Assembly: GCA_036346225.1 (NCBI GenBank)
Contig: JARFIW010001452.1
Location: forward strand, 558,001 to 622,000
Source: Platerodrilus igneus
Lineage: Eukaryota > Arthropoda > Insecta > Coleoptera > Lycidae
Reading direction: 5' to 3'
Length of the DNA stretch: 64,000 nt
Shown: in pieces, positions 1-11,674 of the stretch
Position numbering within the stretch: position 1 is the first letter of the stretch
Layout: each line of letters starts with the position of its first letter
The notes under the pieces: model-generated
Told to the model about the DNA's origin: nothing
What the model saw: the letters and a program-made list of their open reading frames with translations, nothing else
Database searches by the model: none
Made by a program: the position numbers and the translations under genes

Positions 1-84
1 GTTTTATACGCTCTAATTATAGGGAATATATTTTTTAAGCTTTCAATAAAAACTTTAATGTCGGTTAAATAGGACATAGTTTTA

Positions 85-655
85 AGAAAACAATAGAAGC
101 AGAAAAGTGCAAAAAATATAAAAATAAATATTAGCACAGACCATACTGTATTTAGCAAGAAAAAGCAGCTGCTATGTATGAAGACAACAAACATAGAAAC
201 AAGAAAAAATTGCTGAAAGAATATGTGTGGAGCACAACACTGTACGGCTGTGAAACCTGAACAGTAAGAGATGCAGACAAGAACAACATAGAGACCTTTG
301 AAATGTGATGCTACAGACGTAAGATGAAGATATCATGGATATACAAAGTTAAAAACAAAGAAATACTAGAAACGGTAAAGGAAGAAGAAATATATGGAAA
401 AAGGTAAAAAAAAAGGAGAGCTAGGTTGATAGGACGCATAGTAAGGCATTAGAGAATTACACGGATTATATTGGAAGTAGAGAGAAGAGCATGAGAAGTA
501 GAGATACGCCTAGATTAGACGATTGTAAACAGATAGTGAACGATGTAAGCAGTGGGAATTTCAGGAAAGCGTGTACGTTAACTCAGAATAGGAAATAGTG
601 AATGTGCGCATTCAACCAAACAGTTTTAGGACTGAAGATCTATGGATGATAAAAA
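85..655 (+). mobile_element. RTE-like LINE, 3'-terminal fragment
   Basis: This is the decayed end of a non-LTR reverse transcriptase. Conceptual translation shows the C-terminal block of RTE/BovB-type proteins: a TTNIETRKK segment, then YVWSTTLYGCET, then an ISW..KVKNKE block, all with stops and frame breaks. The same block recurs near 43.2 kb, and the copy near 58.35 kb shares its upstream bases. That places this piece in the duplicated 3' segment of the family rather than in the main reading frame. It ends with the family tail (ggactgaagat, then GAT-rich bases). No function remains. Confidence 0.75.
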
Positions 656-660
656 TCTAG

Positions 661-1170
661 TATATGATATTTTAAGTGGTTAATTTGGTTCAGAAAATGT
701 ATCTAAACAGAAATAGTTTTTGGTTTGACGCTGAAAAAATTAGATTAAGGTAAGTATGCATTAGAGGTTAATGTAAACATACCAAATAAATTTTAAAAAG
801 CATTATCCTTATTGTCGTGTACGAAAACCATACCATTCTCTATGTATGAAACGAGACGAAGGTGTTTTGGATGCCTTTCATAATGATATTTCTTTCAAAA
901 TAGCCCTGGTACAATTCAGCGAAAAATGACAAAAGGAGGCTAGATCGGTAGGTTAAGTGAAGTAGTCGTAACCAATATAAACAAGTTAAAAATGCAAGGC
1001 ATTGTTGCAACGAACTTTCAAATGTAGACTTACTTTAAAACAATTTAAAGAAATTAAAATTATTATGATGTAATAATTATAAGTATTCAGATAAAAACAA
1101 AAATTTATAAACAACAAAAGAGACATTTTAATATATTTTATTTTATTGAATAAATATTTTAAAAGCTATA
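661..1170. other. AT-rich stretch, nothing recognised
   Basis: I see no coding segment with protein-like composition, no terminal repeats and no tRNA-like boxes here. Confidence 0.4.
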
Positions 1171-1172
1171 TA

Positions 1173-1203
<31 letters not shown>

Positions 1204-1220
1204 TGTGTGTGTGTGTGTGT
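1171..1220. repeat. GT/TATG microsatellite
   Basis: Runs of TG and TATG units with small interruptions. The flanking negative-strand reading frame that looks His/Thr-rich is just this repeat translated. Confidence 0.9.
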
Positions 1221-1230
1221 AAATAAGGGG

Positions 1231-1570
1231 GCATCATATTTCGATTCAGTTTTTTCAGAGGATTCTAAATATGTATCGCACATTAATTTTGGACCTATTT
1301 GAAATTTTGATAAAATTAATTCTCCGGGGGTCGGGTATCCGTGGTCAGATTTTGTGGGGGTACCATATTTCGACTCAGCTATGTTAGGGGAGTCCAAATA
1401 TGTATCGCACATTAATTTTGGACCTATTTGAAATTTTAATTTTCCCGACGGAATATCGCGGGGGCACGGCGTCCCCGTGGCCCGATATCAACTGACATCA
1501 AAACTTAAGCTCAGGACACCGAGCTGAATCGATTGATGTATCACACATTGATGTCCGACCATTAGAAAGG
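1231..1570. repeat. Degenerate tandem repeat, 129 bp period
   Basis: Two clear units share catatttcga..tcag and tatgtatcgcacattaattt, with a 129 bp offset (anchors at 1235 and 1364). A third, weaker unit near 1535 keeps tatcacacattgatgtccga. The open negative-strand frame across two units reflects the repeat structure, and I do not call it a gene. Confidence 0.7.
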
Positions 1571-1573
1571 CCT

Positions 1574-1605
1574 CGGACGGACAGACGGACAGACAGACGG
1601 ACGAC
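1574..1605. repeat. GACG/GACA simple repeat
   Basis: Tetranucleotide run of ggac, agac and gacg units directly after the 129 bp repeat array. It may be part of the same repeat family's end. Confidence 0.85.
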
Positions 1606-1624
1606 AAATCGATTTCATAAACGA

Positions 1625-3040
1625 ACGAAGTTCGTTGAAAATTCTTGTAAAAGACTAAATTTGAAGCTGAAAATGGCGATAAGAGATTAAACCGATAGGT
1701 TGAGTGTAGAAATGATTATCAAATACGAAAAATTCCTGAAGAGAGAAAATGTTTGACGTACTGTCTCCATTGACAAATCAATTTAAAACTAAAGATCCAG
1801 TTTCAATATTAGGCTTGGAGTTGAAATTGTGGCTATTCGGTAACATAATACCTTGTAATTTATTGATGAATTTTAATGTCTTCTCAACTTAGATTTAAAA
1901 CGGATTTAAGTATTAATTTTAAGCGAAATAATGACAGAATAGACATATGTATGATAATAAAAAATACTAAACTACGAATCGATGTGTTTTGATAATTATG
2001 CAACCTAGGTGTTAGAAGATTGACGAATGAAGCACTTTTGGGTGCGTTGCGGCTATTCGAAAAATCATTCATCTCGTTTTTTGCACAAAGGTGTAGAGCA
2101 GTTCTTTTCAGGGGAGGCTGTTATTTTCACTGAGAAAAAATTTAATCCATTGGATGTACTCGGCGATATCCATAATAACAACGCAATTAGTCTTATCTTC
2201 TTCACAAACATAAACAACCTGTTTTATTTGTAATTTAAAAATTGCAACAGTAAACAGGGATTTATTAAGCGTAAATTCAATAATAGAATAAATAATGTAA
2301 CTTTAATAAAATTTTATAATAAAGAATTATAATATTAGAAGTAGGTTTTTTCGAAACCGTTGACTGATGACATCTTGGATAGGTTTGCTATCAGATTAGT
2401 TACAGTTGCAATTAAAATAAATCAACATAGAGGTTACCAGACATAAAAAATTGCTTACGATACATAGAACTACGAACGTCATTCATTGTACCCGGACCAC
2501 GATAACCCAGCCTGCAACTAGAAGGGGGAAAACATAAAATCTCCAAATCGATTAGAAATTCAGTTCTTGTCGATTTTTATCTGATCAATAGTACCCACTA
2601 GAACACTTGTGATTGTAATCAAAGCATCTAGGAACTATTAAGCTACGCAAAAGCTTACGCTGATTACATCACACTGTACACTATCAGTAATTTTTAGCCT
2701 AGTTAACACACATTACTCTCAGCACAGCACTGGTGATCTTTATCCAGGTTCGAACAATACACCGTAGGTGATTTTTATCTTCTATTTTTTAGATATTAGT
2801 GATTAATATCCTAACAAAACCTTTACTACTCGCATACGTCTGGAAACACCAGGTCACCGCCACTTCCAGTTAGGTGTTGTCAGCGGACCCATGAGCTGTG
2901 AAAGCATCATCTCCGCCCCGTCGCCGGCAGTTATTTCCTGAATCCTTGTATCGTATCCTGGGCTAACAATAATCGTTTATTAGTCCATAATAACATTTCT
3001 TTAAGTTAAGTTTGTATATGTATTGCAAAATAGGCTCCAC
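1625..3040. other. No gene recognised
   Basis: AT-rich sequence with a few short open frames of fewer than 70 codons that lack conserved motifs. I see no tandem or terminal repeat. Confidence 0.4.
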
Positions 3041-3051
3041 GTCGTTCCCGT

Positions 3052-3590
3052 TTGCCATCGTTGTGTTTATTAACTTGTACTTGTGCTGATCTTGTATTTG
3101 TATTGCTCTACCATAAAATTGTATTTAGATCTGATGTGCACACTATAAACATAAGGTTTAAAGGCACCCTCACACCACCAGTACATCGCAAAGAATTTTA
3201 CAAAAAGTGTTTCTCCTACAAAATTACCAAGGTGTACAACAGTGTTCCTGATCAATTTAAAGCACTTCCATTAAATCAATTTAAAACCAAATACAAGAGG
3301 TTATTATTAAAAAACAATACTGGCCAATAAAATTAGTTTAAAAGCTTTTATGTTACTTTTGTTTTGATTTTGTTGTAATTTACTTAATTTATACACACAC
3401 GTCTTAATTTTAATTTTAATTTTATATTAGCAAGGATTAAGTGGTAGAGCAGCGAGCTCTGTTTATAGAGCAAGCTGAACTTCTCCTTGGGATTGTTCTT
3501 TTCTGCGAAAATTGTAATAATTGTATGTGTACAAATGTATATTAATTTTCAGAAAATGTTCAATAAAGACAATAATAATAATAATGATAA
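3052..3590 (+). mobile_element. CR1/Jockey-group LINE, 3' end
   Basis: The reading frame at 3052-3330 ends with the characteristic tail of CR1-group reverse transcriptases: a short Ile/Arg-rich strand (NIRFKG), Pro-Val-His-Arg before an FYKKCFSY segment, then VYNSVPDQF and a basic LLLKN end. It is 5'-truncated, so the catalytic domain is absent. Downstream lie an AATAAA-like signal and an ATA/ATG-rich microsatellite tail (about 3563-3590), as expected for this LINE type. The negative-strand piece at 44.7-45.3 kb appears to be the preceding part of the same protein family. Exact clade is uncertain. Confidence 0.65.
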
Positions 3591-3638
3591 TATTATACTC
3601 GCTTCAATTAACATAGCATTTGCTTTTGTTTGTACTTA

Positions 3639-4192
3639 TTAACAAGCATTCGAGTTAATCCTGTGTTCATATTGTATTTGTCTTAACTAACCCATTATTG
3701 GTTATTGCTTGTACCTATTAACACCCACCTGTGTTAATCCTATGCATACTGCATTTGTCCTTAACGCGTTTAATGCGATTGTTACTGTATGTTTGTTACA
3801 TATGAGAATAGACAACCGTTTGTTCTAGTTTGTTCACATTAACACGCCCTCGTGTTAATCATGGAAACATCTTTGTTTTATTAATTTGGTTGGCAGATAT
3901 AAGGAGTATTTGAACATTTGGTTTTGTTTGTGCTCATTGAGTGTGAATCTTGTAAATATTTACGCTATATTCTCATTTACTGCCATAAGAGATGTAAATA
4001 TGTTTTTGTTGCTTGCTTGTATATAGGAATATCTGAACGTTGTTTTTGGTTTTGCTCATTAACACACACTCGTGTTAATTCTGTATATATTCAACTGTAC
4101 TAGTTATTAACTAATTTACGCGCGCGCGCGCGCGTGCGTGTGTGTATACGTATTTGCTCCTGTTTGTGCTTATTAACATGCACACGTGTTAG
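3639..4192. repeat. Dispersed palindromic motif TTAACAC..GTGTTAA
   Basis: A short hairpin motif recurs at about 3639, 3718, 3839, 4059 and 4172, with a degenerate copy near 3937. The best copy pairs ttaacac with gtgttaa around a 6 nt loop. Each copy follows a tgtttgt.ctcatt-like leader, so the larger unit is roughly 80-200 bp and irregular. Confidence 0.65.
4119..4146. repeat. CG/TG dinucleotide run
   Basis: Alternating purine-pyrimidine tract, CG repeats running into TG repeats, inside the palindromic-motif region. Confidence 0.9.
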
Positions 4193-4199
4193 TCTTGTA

Positions 4200-5660
4200 A
4201 ATAATTAGTTATAGTATGTATATTAATTTCCACTACTGTAAATACATGTTTCTTTACTTGTATTTATATTGAGTTATATATTGCAGTAGTATGTTCTGTT
4301 AGATACCACCGCCCGCACTAGTATCAGACAGTACTTCGTTTATTCTATTTAATTGAAACTCAAATTGTGTGAGCAACTACTACGATTAGTGTTGTCCCTA
4401 TAATCATTAACACAAGATATTAACGAAGGTAACTTGGTTGTTTCTAAAACATACAAGAGCAATTGCGTTGATAATATAGACAAGCTGAGTACATTCAAAA
4501 GGCCAAAGTTTTCGTGTAAAGAATAACAGGATTTCTGTTCAAAAAGTGCATTTAACAAATTTTGTGCAAAAACAAAAAAGTTGATTGATAAATTTAATTA
4601 ATTAATTTTTGGCTATGTAGTTACGTTTTCGGCCTTGGGAGCTGCCTTTTTCAAAAGTCTTCTTCCAAAAACTCTTGTAACAAATTTTATTTTAAACAGA
4701 GTTTACAAATGGAATTTTAACAATTATATAAAATTACTCTAAGTCGAAATTACTGTTAAATGGATTTGAGTAGCTTGAACAACCAACTATGTAAAAGCTG
4801 TGAAGCTCAAGACTGACTGATGATCTCGCGGCTCACGGGGTATTTATGTCGTCCCTGCCCCCTCACATTTCTGTGAGAATTACAGAGCTTATGTCTGCTT
4901 ATTTCTTTATTCAATTATATAATATAAAGTAACAATCTTAATCTAATAATTACGGTTTTTATTACCGTCTGTGACCTGCACCTGAAGTATCACTTACGTC
5001 TGGAATACAATGTATTCACATCCGTTCTCACAATTTGCTAGTGAACTATCATTAACCGTTCCTTCTTGAATTACAATGTTTCATCTAACTTAAGTTTCTT
5101 AATAATTTCTATTTAATTATACATTCATTGATTGGGGGGATATGTAACTCGCTCTGCGCATCAAAAACCATTTCGCCAAGTACTCCTCTAATGCCTATTC
5201 TGTTTAAGAGGCAAAAAATTAATTAAAAAGTTGCAGCAATTTGTTCTGCAATATATTTTTTTCGCCTAGCATATATAAAAATGAATCATATTAACCCTAA
5301 AAATATGACCGAAAATAATCTTCATTGTCCCTTGGGCCGCTAGACTAATAACAATACGATTTTGTAGTTTTTCATATTCTAGACACCTTTGACTATCGTC
5401 GAATTTCAGTATTGCGTACTTAAACATTCCACTTTTTTTTCATTTAACACTGCTGCCGGTTTCAATTAATATTGACAACAAAAGTATAAAATAATTATAA
5501 GTATTAAATACTTGATATTCTCTGAGTAGGTGAAAATGAATAGTAATTCAGACAGTCATAAATATTTACAAATACTCCGCAAGACCGTTAAATACTTTCG
5601 ACCAAATATATAAAATACTAGTCAATCTAGATAGTTTTAGTGAACCCCTACATTTAATTT
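4200..5660. other. No gene recognised
   Basis: AT-rich. I see no conserved protein segment or repeat unit, and short open frames on either strand have no recognisable composition. Confidence 0.4.
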
Positions 5661-5661
5661 T

Positions 5662-5938
5662 TACAATGCTCTAGCCAAAGATATTACGCTGGCTAGTAAG
5701 CGAGGTTTTGTACCTGGAAATTTTGAATTTTGCCGAACCCTTGCTGTTCCAATCAAGGTAGGGATCTTTAACGTGCGTGACAACACCCACACAGGACTTA
5801 CATCGTAACTCCCATCCGAACGAGAGCGTATTTTTACAAAAATGCTAGCCTAACATTTTTCAAGCGAACCGGGTCGGGATTCGCACCCGGGACCTTCGAC
5901 ATAGTAGTCACGAACATACCAGCTACGGCACGAAGCCC
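5662..5938 (-). mobile_element. tRNA-derived SINE, full-length but diverged
   Basis: On the minus strand the element opens with a tRNA-like head. It has an A-box-like segment near the 5938 end and a B-box-like gggtgcgaatcccgac near 5880-5895. A conserved body follows, including cacgcacgttaaagatccc and ctttgg/ctgg near the 3' end. The same body occurs at 13.87, 31.26, 41.6-43.0 and 63.2 kb. Internal Pol III boxes imply RNA polymerase III transcription and LINE-dependent mobility. It does not code for protein. Confidence 0.75.
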
Positions 5939-5971
5939 TCACATGATGAGAAATCTCTACATTTTTCTCTC

Positions 5972-6072
5972 AGTGCTCCACCCGAAGATACTACAGTGGT
6001 CAGGAAGCGAGTTTTTTACATGCGAATTTCGAATTATGCCGAACCCTTGCTGTTCCAGGAAAGTATTATCTT
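5972..6072 (-). mobile_element. SINE, 3' fragment
   Basis: About 100 bp of the same SINE body (3' half, minus strand) lies about 34 bp beyond the preceding copy and in the same orientation. The tRNA head is missing. Confidence 0.65.
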
Positions 6073-6985
6073 TCTCAAAGCTTTCCATATTTGATGACAA
6101 TATTCACACTCAATTTACTCATCTAGCCACATTTTACCAATTTTGGCAAGTTGCAATAGACCGTATTGAGAGAGCCATTATTATACAAGACAACCAAAAC
6201 ATCGTTGCCTGGATTAAATGGAAGTTGTACAAGTACATGACACCCTCAATGTTATCAATCAAATATCAAATTTACTATTGAATTGAATAAAGTGGTTCTA
6301 TAACTTACTCAAGCAACCAATGGTTAAAACTATATAGAACTATTGTAAATTTAATATTTTTAAGAATGAAACCCAAACTGACCAGGTAATTCTCCCTTAC
6401 TCTTACTACCCTTGACAATACAAAGTAGTTCTCTTTAGTTGTTAGTGCATTGCCAGTCAATGAGTGTTAATATTTGAAGGAAATAAATATCCTCACATCT
6501 ATTGCCATAGGGATTGACTTGCACCTGCAAATCATTAATAATAATTTTCTAACTAAAACTGAATTAAAAAAACTTAAGAGCGCGGCATATAACATGTCGA
6601 AAGTAGCAGGCATAGAAACTAACTCGTCAACTTACAATTTATTAAACAGAGTATAAATAACAATATCACAGATGTCTGATAGGTGTTTTTATGTATCTTT
6701 CGTCGCTGAAACCGAATCTGCACTCAAAAATTTCTATCACCGTTAGGTATTGAAATATTCGTTAAGACGATTTACATTCTATAACATTTTCGAACGTAAT
6801 CCAGCGAGTGACTCCTCATTGGAATGCAAATAGCGTCATAATGTCTGGCAAAGGTCTGAAAAGGTTGGCTTAAGATATATAAGCACCGCGAAGAGGCTGA
6901 ACAGCAGTTGATATCCTAAACGCGTCTATTAATAGATATAACACAAATATAGAAATTATTTTGCTGTACAGTGTGTGTTGCTGAT
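6073..6985. other. No gene recognised; upstream of the multicopy-family pseudogene
   Basis: A TATATAAG at about 6875 is followed by a slightly GC-richer stretch about 150 bp before the decayed coding region. It could be that family's promoter, but the position is the only support. Nothing else is recognisable. Confidence 0.25.
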
Positions 6986-7024
6986 AGATTTTATAGAATT
7001 CCGCTAGAGTGTGTAAATCAAACG

Positions 7025-7537
7025 GATGAGTTTTGTTACGTGTGTGGCGGGTTTACGATTAAGTCTCACAAAGAGACAATGACTATGTTAACCCAAAAAG
7101 CTTATCAGCTTTATTTTGGATACAAACAATGTGATCCGAATAAATCTTAGGCGTGTGTACTGTAAATTTAAGAGGAAAGCTTAACGGTACATGTAAGTTA
7201 TTGCCTTGTGAAATGCCCATAGTATGGAGAGAACATAAAGATCATGTTACAAATTGCTATTTCTATTTGACAACTCTATCTGCAATTTCACCGAAGTCGA
7301 AACATACTGTACAGTGACCAAATCTGCAATTAGATTTTAGACCAGTTCTTCATTGCCAGAATTTATTTGTTCCCAAACGTGCAGTATCATATACACTTGA
7401 CGATGATATGAACGCTGCTGAAGATAATATTGTTGAACAACACACGGATCTTGATTTCCCACCATTTAATATAGGTACTGCACATTTACTTTCATAAGAT
7501 TAGCTTAACGATTTAGTACATGATTTTAATTTGAGGT
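7025..7537 (+). pseudogene. Multicopy arthropod family protein, 5' part, decayed
   Basis: Conceptual translation gives a Cys-x2-Cys segment (CYVCGGFTIKS), then KAYQLYFGYK, then PIVWREHKDHVTNCYFYLT, and farther on an acidic linker before a LNDLVHDFNL block. I recognise this order from a large, usually uncharacterised arthropod protein family found in many copies per genome and therefore probably spread by mobile DNA. Its biochemical role is unknown. Here it carries several stops (for example right after DPNKS) and frame breaks. The coding region stops where the inverted-repeat element begins and resumes after 9619, so the insertion split one gene copy. Confidence 0.65.
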
Positions 7538-9618
7538 CTATTAAGCTGTCTGAACCATTTTATCAGAACACATCAAAATATATATAGGAATTATTTGCTA
7601 ATTATTTGCTTTTTTTGCCGATAAAACCAATTTCTTTACTATATTTGTAAAAAGCTAGATACTTTAATATTAAGCTATCTAGCCAACTAAAAAAATACCT
7701 ACACAAAATAAAACAAAAAAAATTAACAATATATAAATTATTTGCTATTTTTGTGCTACCATCTGCAAAAGAAAAAAAACAAATTTTCAAATAACAAAAT
7801 AAATATCAATATCTACAAGAATAAAGTACATTAAAGAAATTAATTGCAGGCACGACTAAAGAATACCTACGTTTTATGAATTATTTACTCTTAAAATATG
7901 CGACTCCCGAATTTTTTGCTCACGAAATTAAATGTTCAAACGATAATAAGGCCTTTTGTCGTTTTTCATATTAATTTCGTGAGCAAAAAATTAAGAATTT
8001 ACATAATTTAAGAGCAAATAAATCAAGCTACATGATTAGGCAATTATGATTGAAGCAATTAATTTTTTAAAGGCACTTTACTCTTGTAGTCTCAGGCCAA
8101 CTTATATTATTCTTATGGTTTGAGCATCTAATTTGGCGAGCAAAAAATTCGAGAACTGCATATCTAAAGAGCAAATAATTCATAAACAATGTAAATGCTA
8201 TAGTTGTGCCAGCAATTAATTTCTTTAATGTTTTTTATTCTTGTAGATTCGAAGTGGCTGGATGGTCTTTTGTCATTTTTTATATTAATTTTGCGAGCCA
8301 AAAACTCAGGATTTACATAATTTGGCGAGCAAGAAATTCGGGAGCTGCATATCTAAAGAGCAAATAATTCATAAGCATTGTAAATGCTATAGTTATGTCA
8401 GCAATTAATTTCATTAATGCATTTTACTCTTGTAGATGTCGATTGTCGATATTTATTTCACTATTCGAGATAATTGATTTTTTTCGTTTGCCAATGGTAG
8501 CAAAAGAATAGCAAATTATGTATGAATTGTTAATTTTTATTTTATTTTGTGTAGGTATTTTTTTTTAATTGGCTAAATAGTTAAATATTAAGCTATACAG
8601 CCAATCACAAAAAATACCTACTCAAAATAAAATTAAAAAATTAACAATTCGTACATAATTTGCTATTTATTTGCTACCTTTTGCAAACGAAAATAATCAA
8701 TTTTCTCGAATTATGGAATAAATATTAACATGTTCTACACCATCTAAAATTAAAATATATTAAAGAAATTAATTGTTAGCATGACTAGAATTTCTACGTT
8801 CTATATATTATTTGCCTTTAAAATATACAACTCCTGAATATTTTGCTTGCGAAATTAATATAAAAAACGACAAAAGGCCATCCAGCCACTTCGAATGTAC
8901 AAGAATAAAAAACATTAAGAAAATTAATTGCTGGCACAACTATAGCATTTACATTGTTTATGAATTATTTGCTCTTTAGATATGCAATTCTCGAATTTTT
9001 TGCTCGCCAAATTAGATGCTCAAACGATAAGAATAATATAAGTTGGCCTGAGACTACAAGAGTAAAGTGCTTTTAAAAAATTAATTGCTTCAATCATAAT
9101 TTCCTAATCATGTAGCTTGATTTATTTGCTCTTAAAATATGTAAATCCTGAATTTTTTGCTGACGAAATTAATATAAAAAACGGCAAAAGGCCATTATCA
9201 TCGTTCGAACATTTAATTTCGCGAGCAAAAAATTCGGGAGTTGCATATTTTAAAAGTAAATAAATCATAAAATATAGGAATTCTTTAGTCTTGCCTGCAC
9301 TTAATTTCTTTAATGTACTTTACTCGTGTAGATATTGATATTTATTTTATTATTTGAAAATTTGATATTTTTTTTTGCAAATGGTAGCAAAAAAATAGCA
9401 AATAAATTATATATTGTTAATTTTGATATTTTATTTTGTGTAGTTATTTTTTTATTTTGCTAGATAGCTTAATATTAAGCTATCTAGGCACTTGTAACTT
9501 TTTTTGCAGATATAGCAAAAAAAATTGGTTTTATCAGCGAAAAAAAGCAAATAATGAGCAAATAATACCTATATATATTTTGATGTGTTCTGATAGTTTG
9601 GCTCAGACTGCTTAATAG
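7538..9618. mobile_element. Foldback-like element, about 2.1 kb near-complete palindrome
   Basis: The two halves are inverted copies of about 1 kb each, meeting near 8580. The outer ends read tcagaacacatcaaaa (left, about 7563) and ttttgatgtgttctga (right, about 9578). The match extends a further 20 bp outward as ctattaag..gtctga. Each arm is itself built from repeated motifs: gagcaaataattcat, gagcaaaaaattc and aatattaagctat. The last recurs at both ends and at the centre. There is no coding capacity. It sits inside the multicopy-family pseudogene. A direct aatttg flanks it (7528 and 9619), a weak target-duplication candidate. Confidence 0.75.
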
Positions 9619-10690
9619 AATTTGTCAAAAGCTTAGGGCGTAATTCTAGGAGTCGGATAGCAATGTTGTAATCTATTACAGAGTAGAGCGCATATATCCA
9701 CATATCGGAGACGTGAACAAGATCGTTTCCATTTTCCATATCGCGTGACCAGTTGGTGTACTGTGAAATGTTCCTGGACTATTGGAAATAGTAAACTAAT
9801 GAGTGGATACTATTTATTGATTGGCCTATTCTAAGCTTTAAGGGAGTTTTCATCCGCATTTGAAATTTGTGTCCTTCTGTTCCTATTGCCCACGTTGTAC
9901 ATATGAAGGAAAACTATGACAATATGCAAACTGGACTTATAAAGAGAAAGTATACAGAATATGGGTGGGGCATATATGGTAATTCAAAAGTCATAGTACT
10001 TTTGTTAGGAATACAATTCTGTTACACTAAGTACTACTATTTTCTCTGCGAGAGCGACAGTAAAACCAAAAGTAAACACTATTTGTAAGAGACTGGGAAA
10101 TGCGTGAAAACCTTGTTGCTAGAGAAAAACGTTACAAATTCTCCTCTCATTGATATAAACAAAGTTTTGCTACCACCTCTGCTGCTGGTGACAAACTTTG
10201 TCGGTCAAACCTTTAAATAAAGATGGTAAAGGATTCCAATATCTAAAAAAGAAGTTTCCCAGATTAAGTGAAGCAAAATTAAATTGGACCGCAAGTTCAT
10301 CACATCAAACAGGATAATGTATTCTATTTAATACTGACCTAGATTAAGGTTGGTATATGGGTATAATTTAAAGAGGTGTGTTCTAGTTTCTTGTCAAATA
10401 CAAAGCCATAAAATTACAAACAAATTGTGAATCCTGTAATTATCACACACAGCGATATGGTTTGCAACATGTTTTTAAAGATACCTTTTTCCCACATGGA
10501 CCCTTTTTCGGCAAATTTAGGGCTGTGAGTGATGAACATTGCTAAAGGTTTCACCAAGACAATATGTATTGTGAAAACCTATAACGAAGCTCCAGAATTC
10601 TCACAGTTTATTGCAACCTAATCAAGGATGTTCCAGAGGTACCCTAGAAACGAAAATTACGTGTGAAAAAATTATGGATTCGGTAGGGCC
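9619..10690 (+). pseudogene. Multicopy arthropod family protein, 3' part, decayed
   Basis: This continues the copy begun at 7025. Recognisable blocks in order are EWILFIDWPILSFKG (about 9800), an open frame from 9867 with SVPIAHVVHMKENYDN, then YGWGIYGNSKVIVLLLGIQ, FLCESDSK, INKVLLPPL (about 10160), AVSDEH followed by FHQDN (about 10530), and DVPEVP (about 10630). The blocks appear in family order but in shifting frames with many stops, so this is a dead copy. The His-Gln-Asp segment near the C-terminus is typical of the family. Its function is not known to me. Confidence 0.7.
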
Positions 10691-11500
10691 GTGATGTGCA
10701 CAATTTGTATTATAACAAAGGTAAACATTACATAACAAAACGTTCCACTATAAAAATATGAATAACTGTTAACTAAAGGTGAGTGAAAAATTGCGTAAAC
10801 AGATTCGTAATCAGCGGAAAAAATTCTATAAGAAACACCTTCGTACATTAGGAAACTTAAAAAATTACAATTTGTTCAGCGTATCTTCATACATTTTCTA
10901 ACAACGCAAACAGCTGCTTATATAATTTTTATTTTATGTCTACTGTAGCGAATTATATAGGCAAATCTACCAATAGGTATGTTTTATGTTAATCCTTTTT
11001 TTATTGTTATTAATTATTTGAATGGTCTGATGATGGTACTTTTATACGAAAAGCGCTTAGTCGTATAATAAAATTGTTTTGAACGCCGACACCTATTATA
11101 CTAATCAAATATAAACAATACTCGGTCTGTTCATCTTAGAAATTGCTTTCATTAAAATATCCCCAAGAGGAAAGCTTTTACCATAAACAAATCAGAAAAC
11201 ATTGCCGTTAGTATACAAATGCAGAAATTAAGCAAATTGCACGAGAACTTCATAAATGTCTCGTACCACCTCGATCATCGACAGCAATGTGTTTCTACTC
11301 ATCCACTTGACGATGCTGTAAATATTTACTCCGGATACACTCTAGATAATTAAGACACGAACAAAATCAAACATCTTCGCGTCCTAGATAGAAACAAGAT
11401 TAACAGGAACAAACTTATCGGTCTTACAAATAACTTTCTATAAATATTTGATCGATGTCGATATTTGAGGATGAAATAAATGACCTACCTTTTTTCTCCC
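10691..11500. other. No gene recognised
   Basis: AT-rich. Around 11023-11085 the phrase ctgatgatgg..gaaaagcgctt resembles 3' regions of some retroelements, but no coding sequence accompanies it. Confidence 0.3.
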
Positions 11501-11507
11501 TCCATAG

Positions 11508-11674
11508 GATTACATCCCGAGACTGGATTTACAGAGATGCTGCCGCCGTCACAATCAGACACAAAGACGCCAACGACGCCCACTGACGCCAAAATGTATC
11601 AAACACCACGATTTCACCATCACCACTTCACTGCACACACTCCACGTAACCTGCAACAATTTAATTTTTGTTAG
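11508..11674 (+). CDS. Candidate terminal coding exon of an unidentified gene
   Basis: A long pyrimidine tract ending ccctccatag at 11507 forms a textbook splice acceptor. It is followed by 167 bp of unusually GC-rich sequence, open to a TAG at 11672. The frame encodes a Pro/Thr-rich stretch (PETGFTEMLPPSQSD), then a His-rich segment (RFHHHHF), then QQFNFC at the end, which looks like a disordered protein tail. Entry is in phase 1. No upstream exon is recognisable in the window and no domain is identifiable. It could equally be an AT-poor accident, so the call is weak. Confidence 0.3.

Noticed and set aside
1143..1412. 89-codon minus-strand frame with repeated QIGPKLMCDTYLES-like segments
   Set aside because: It is produced by the 129 bp tandem repeat and the adjoining microsatellite.
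6474..6656. 60-codon plus-strand frame
   Set aside because: No motif, AT-driven composition, no splice or promoter context.
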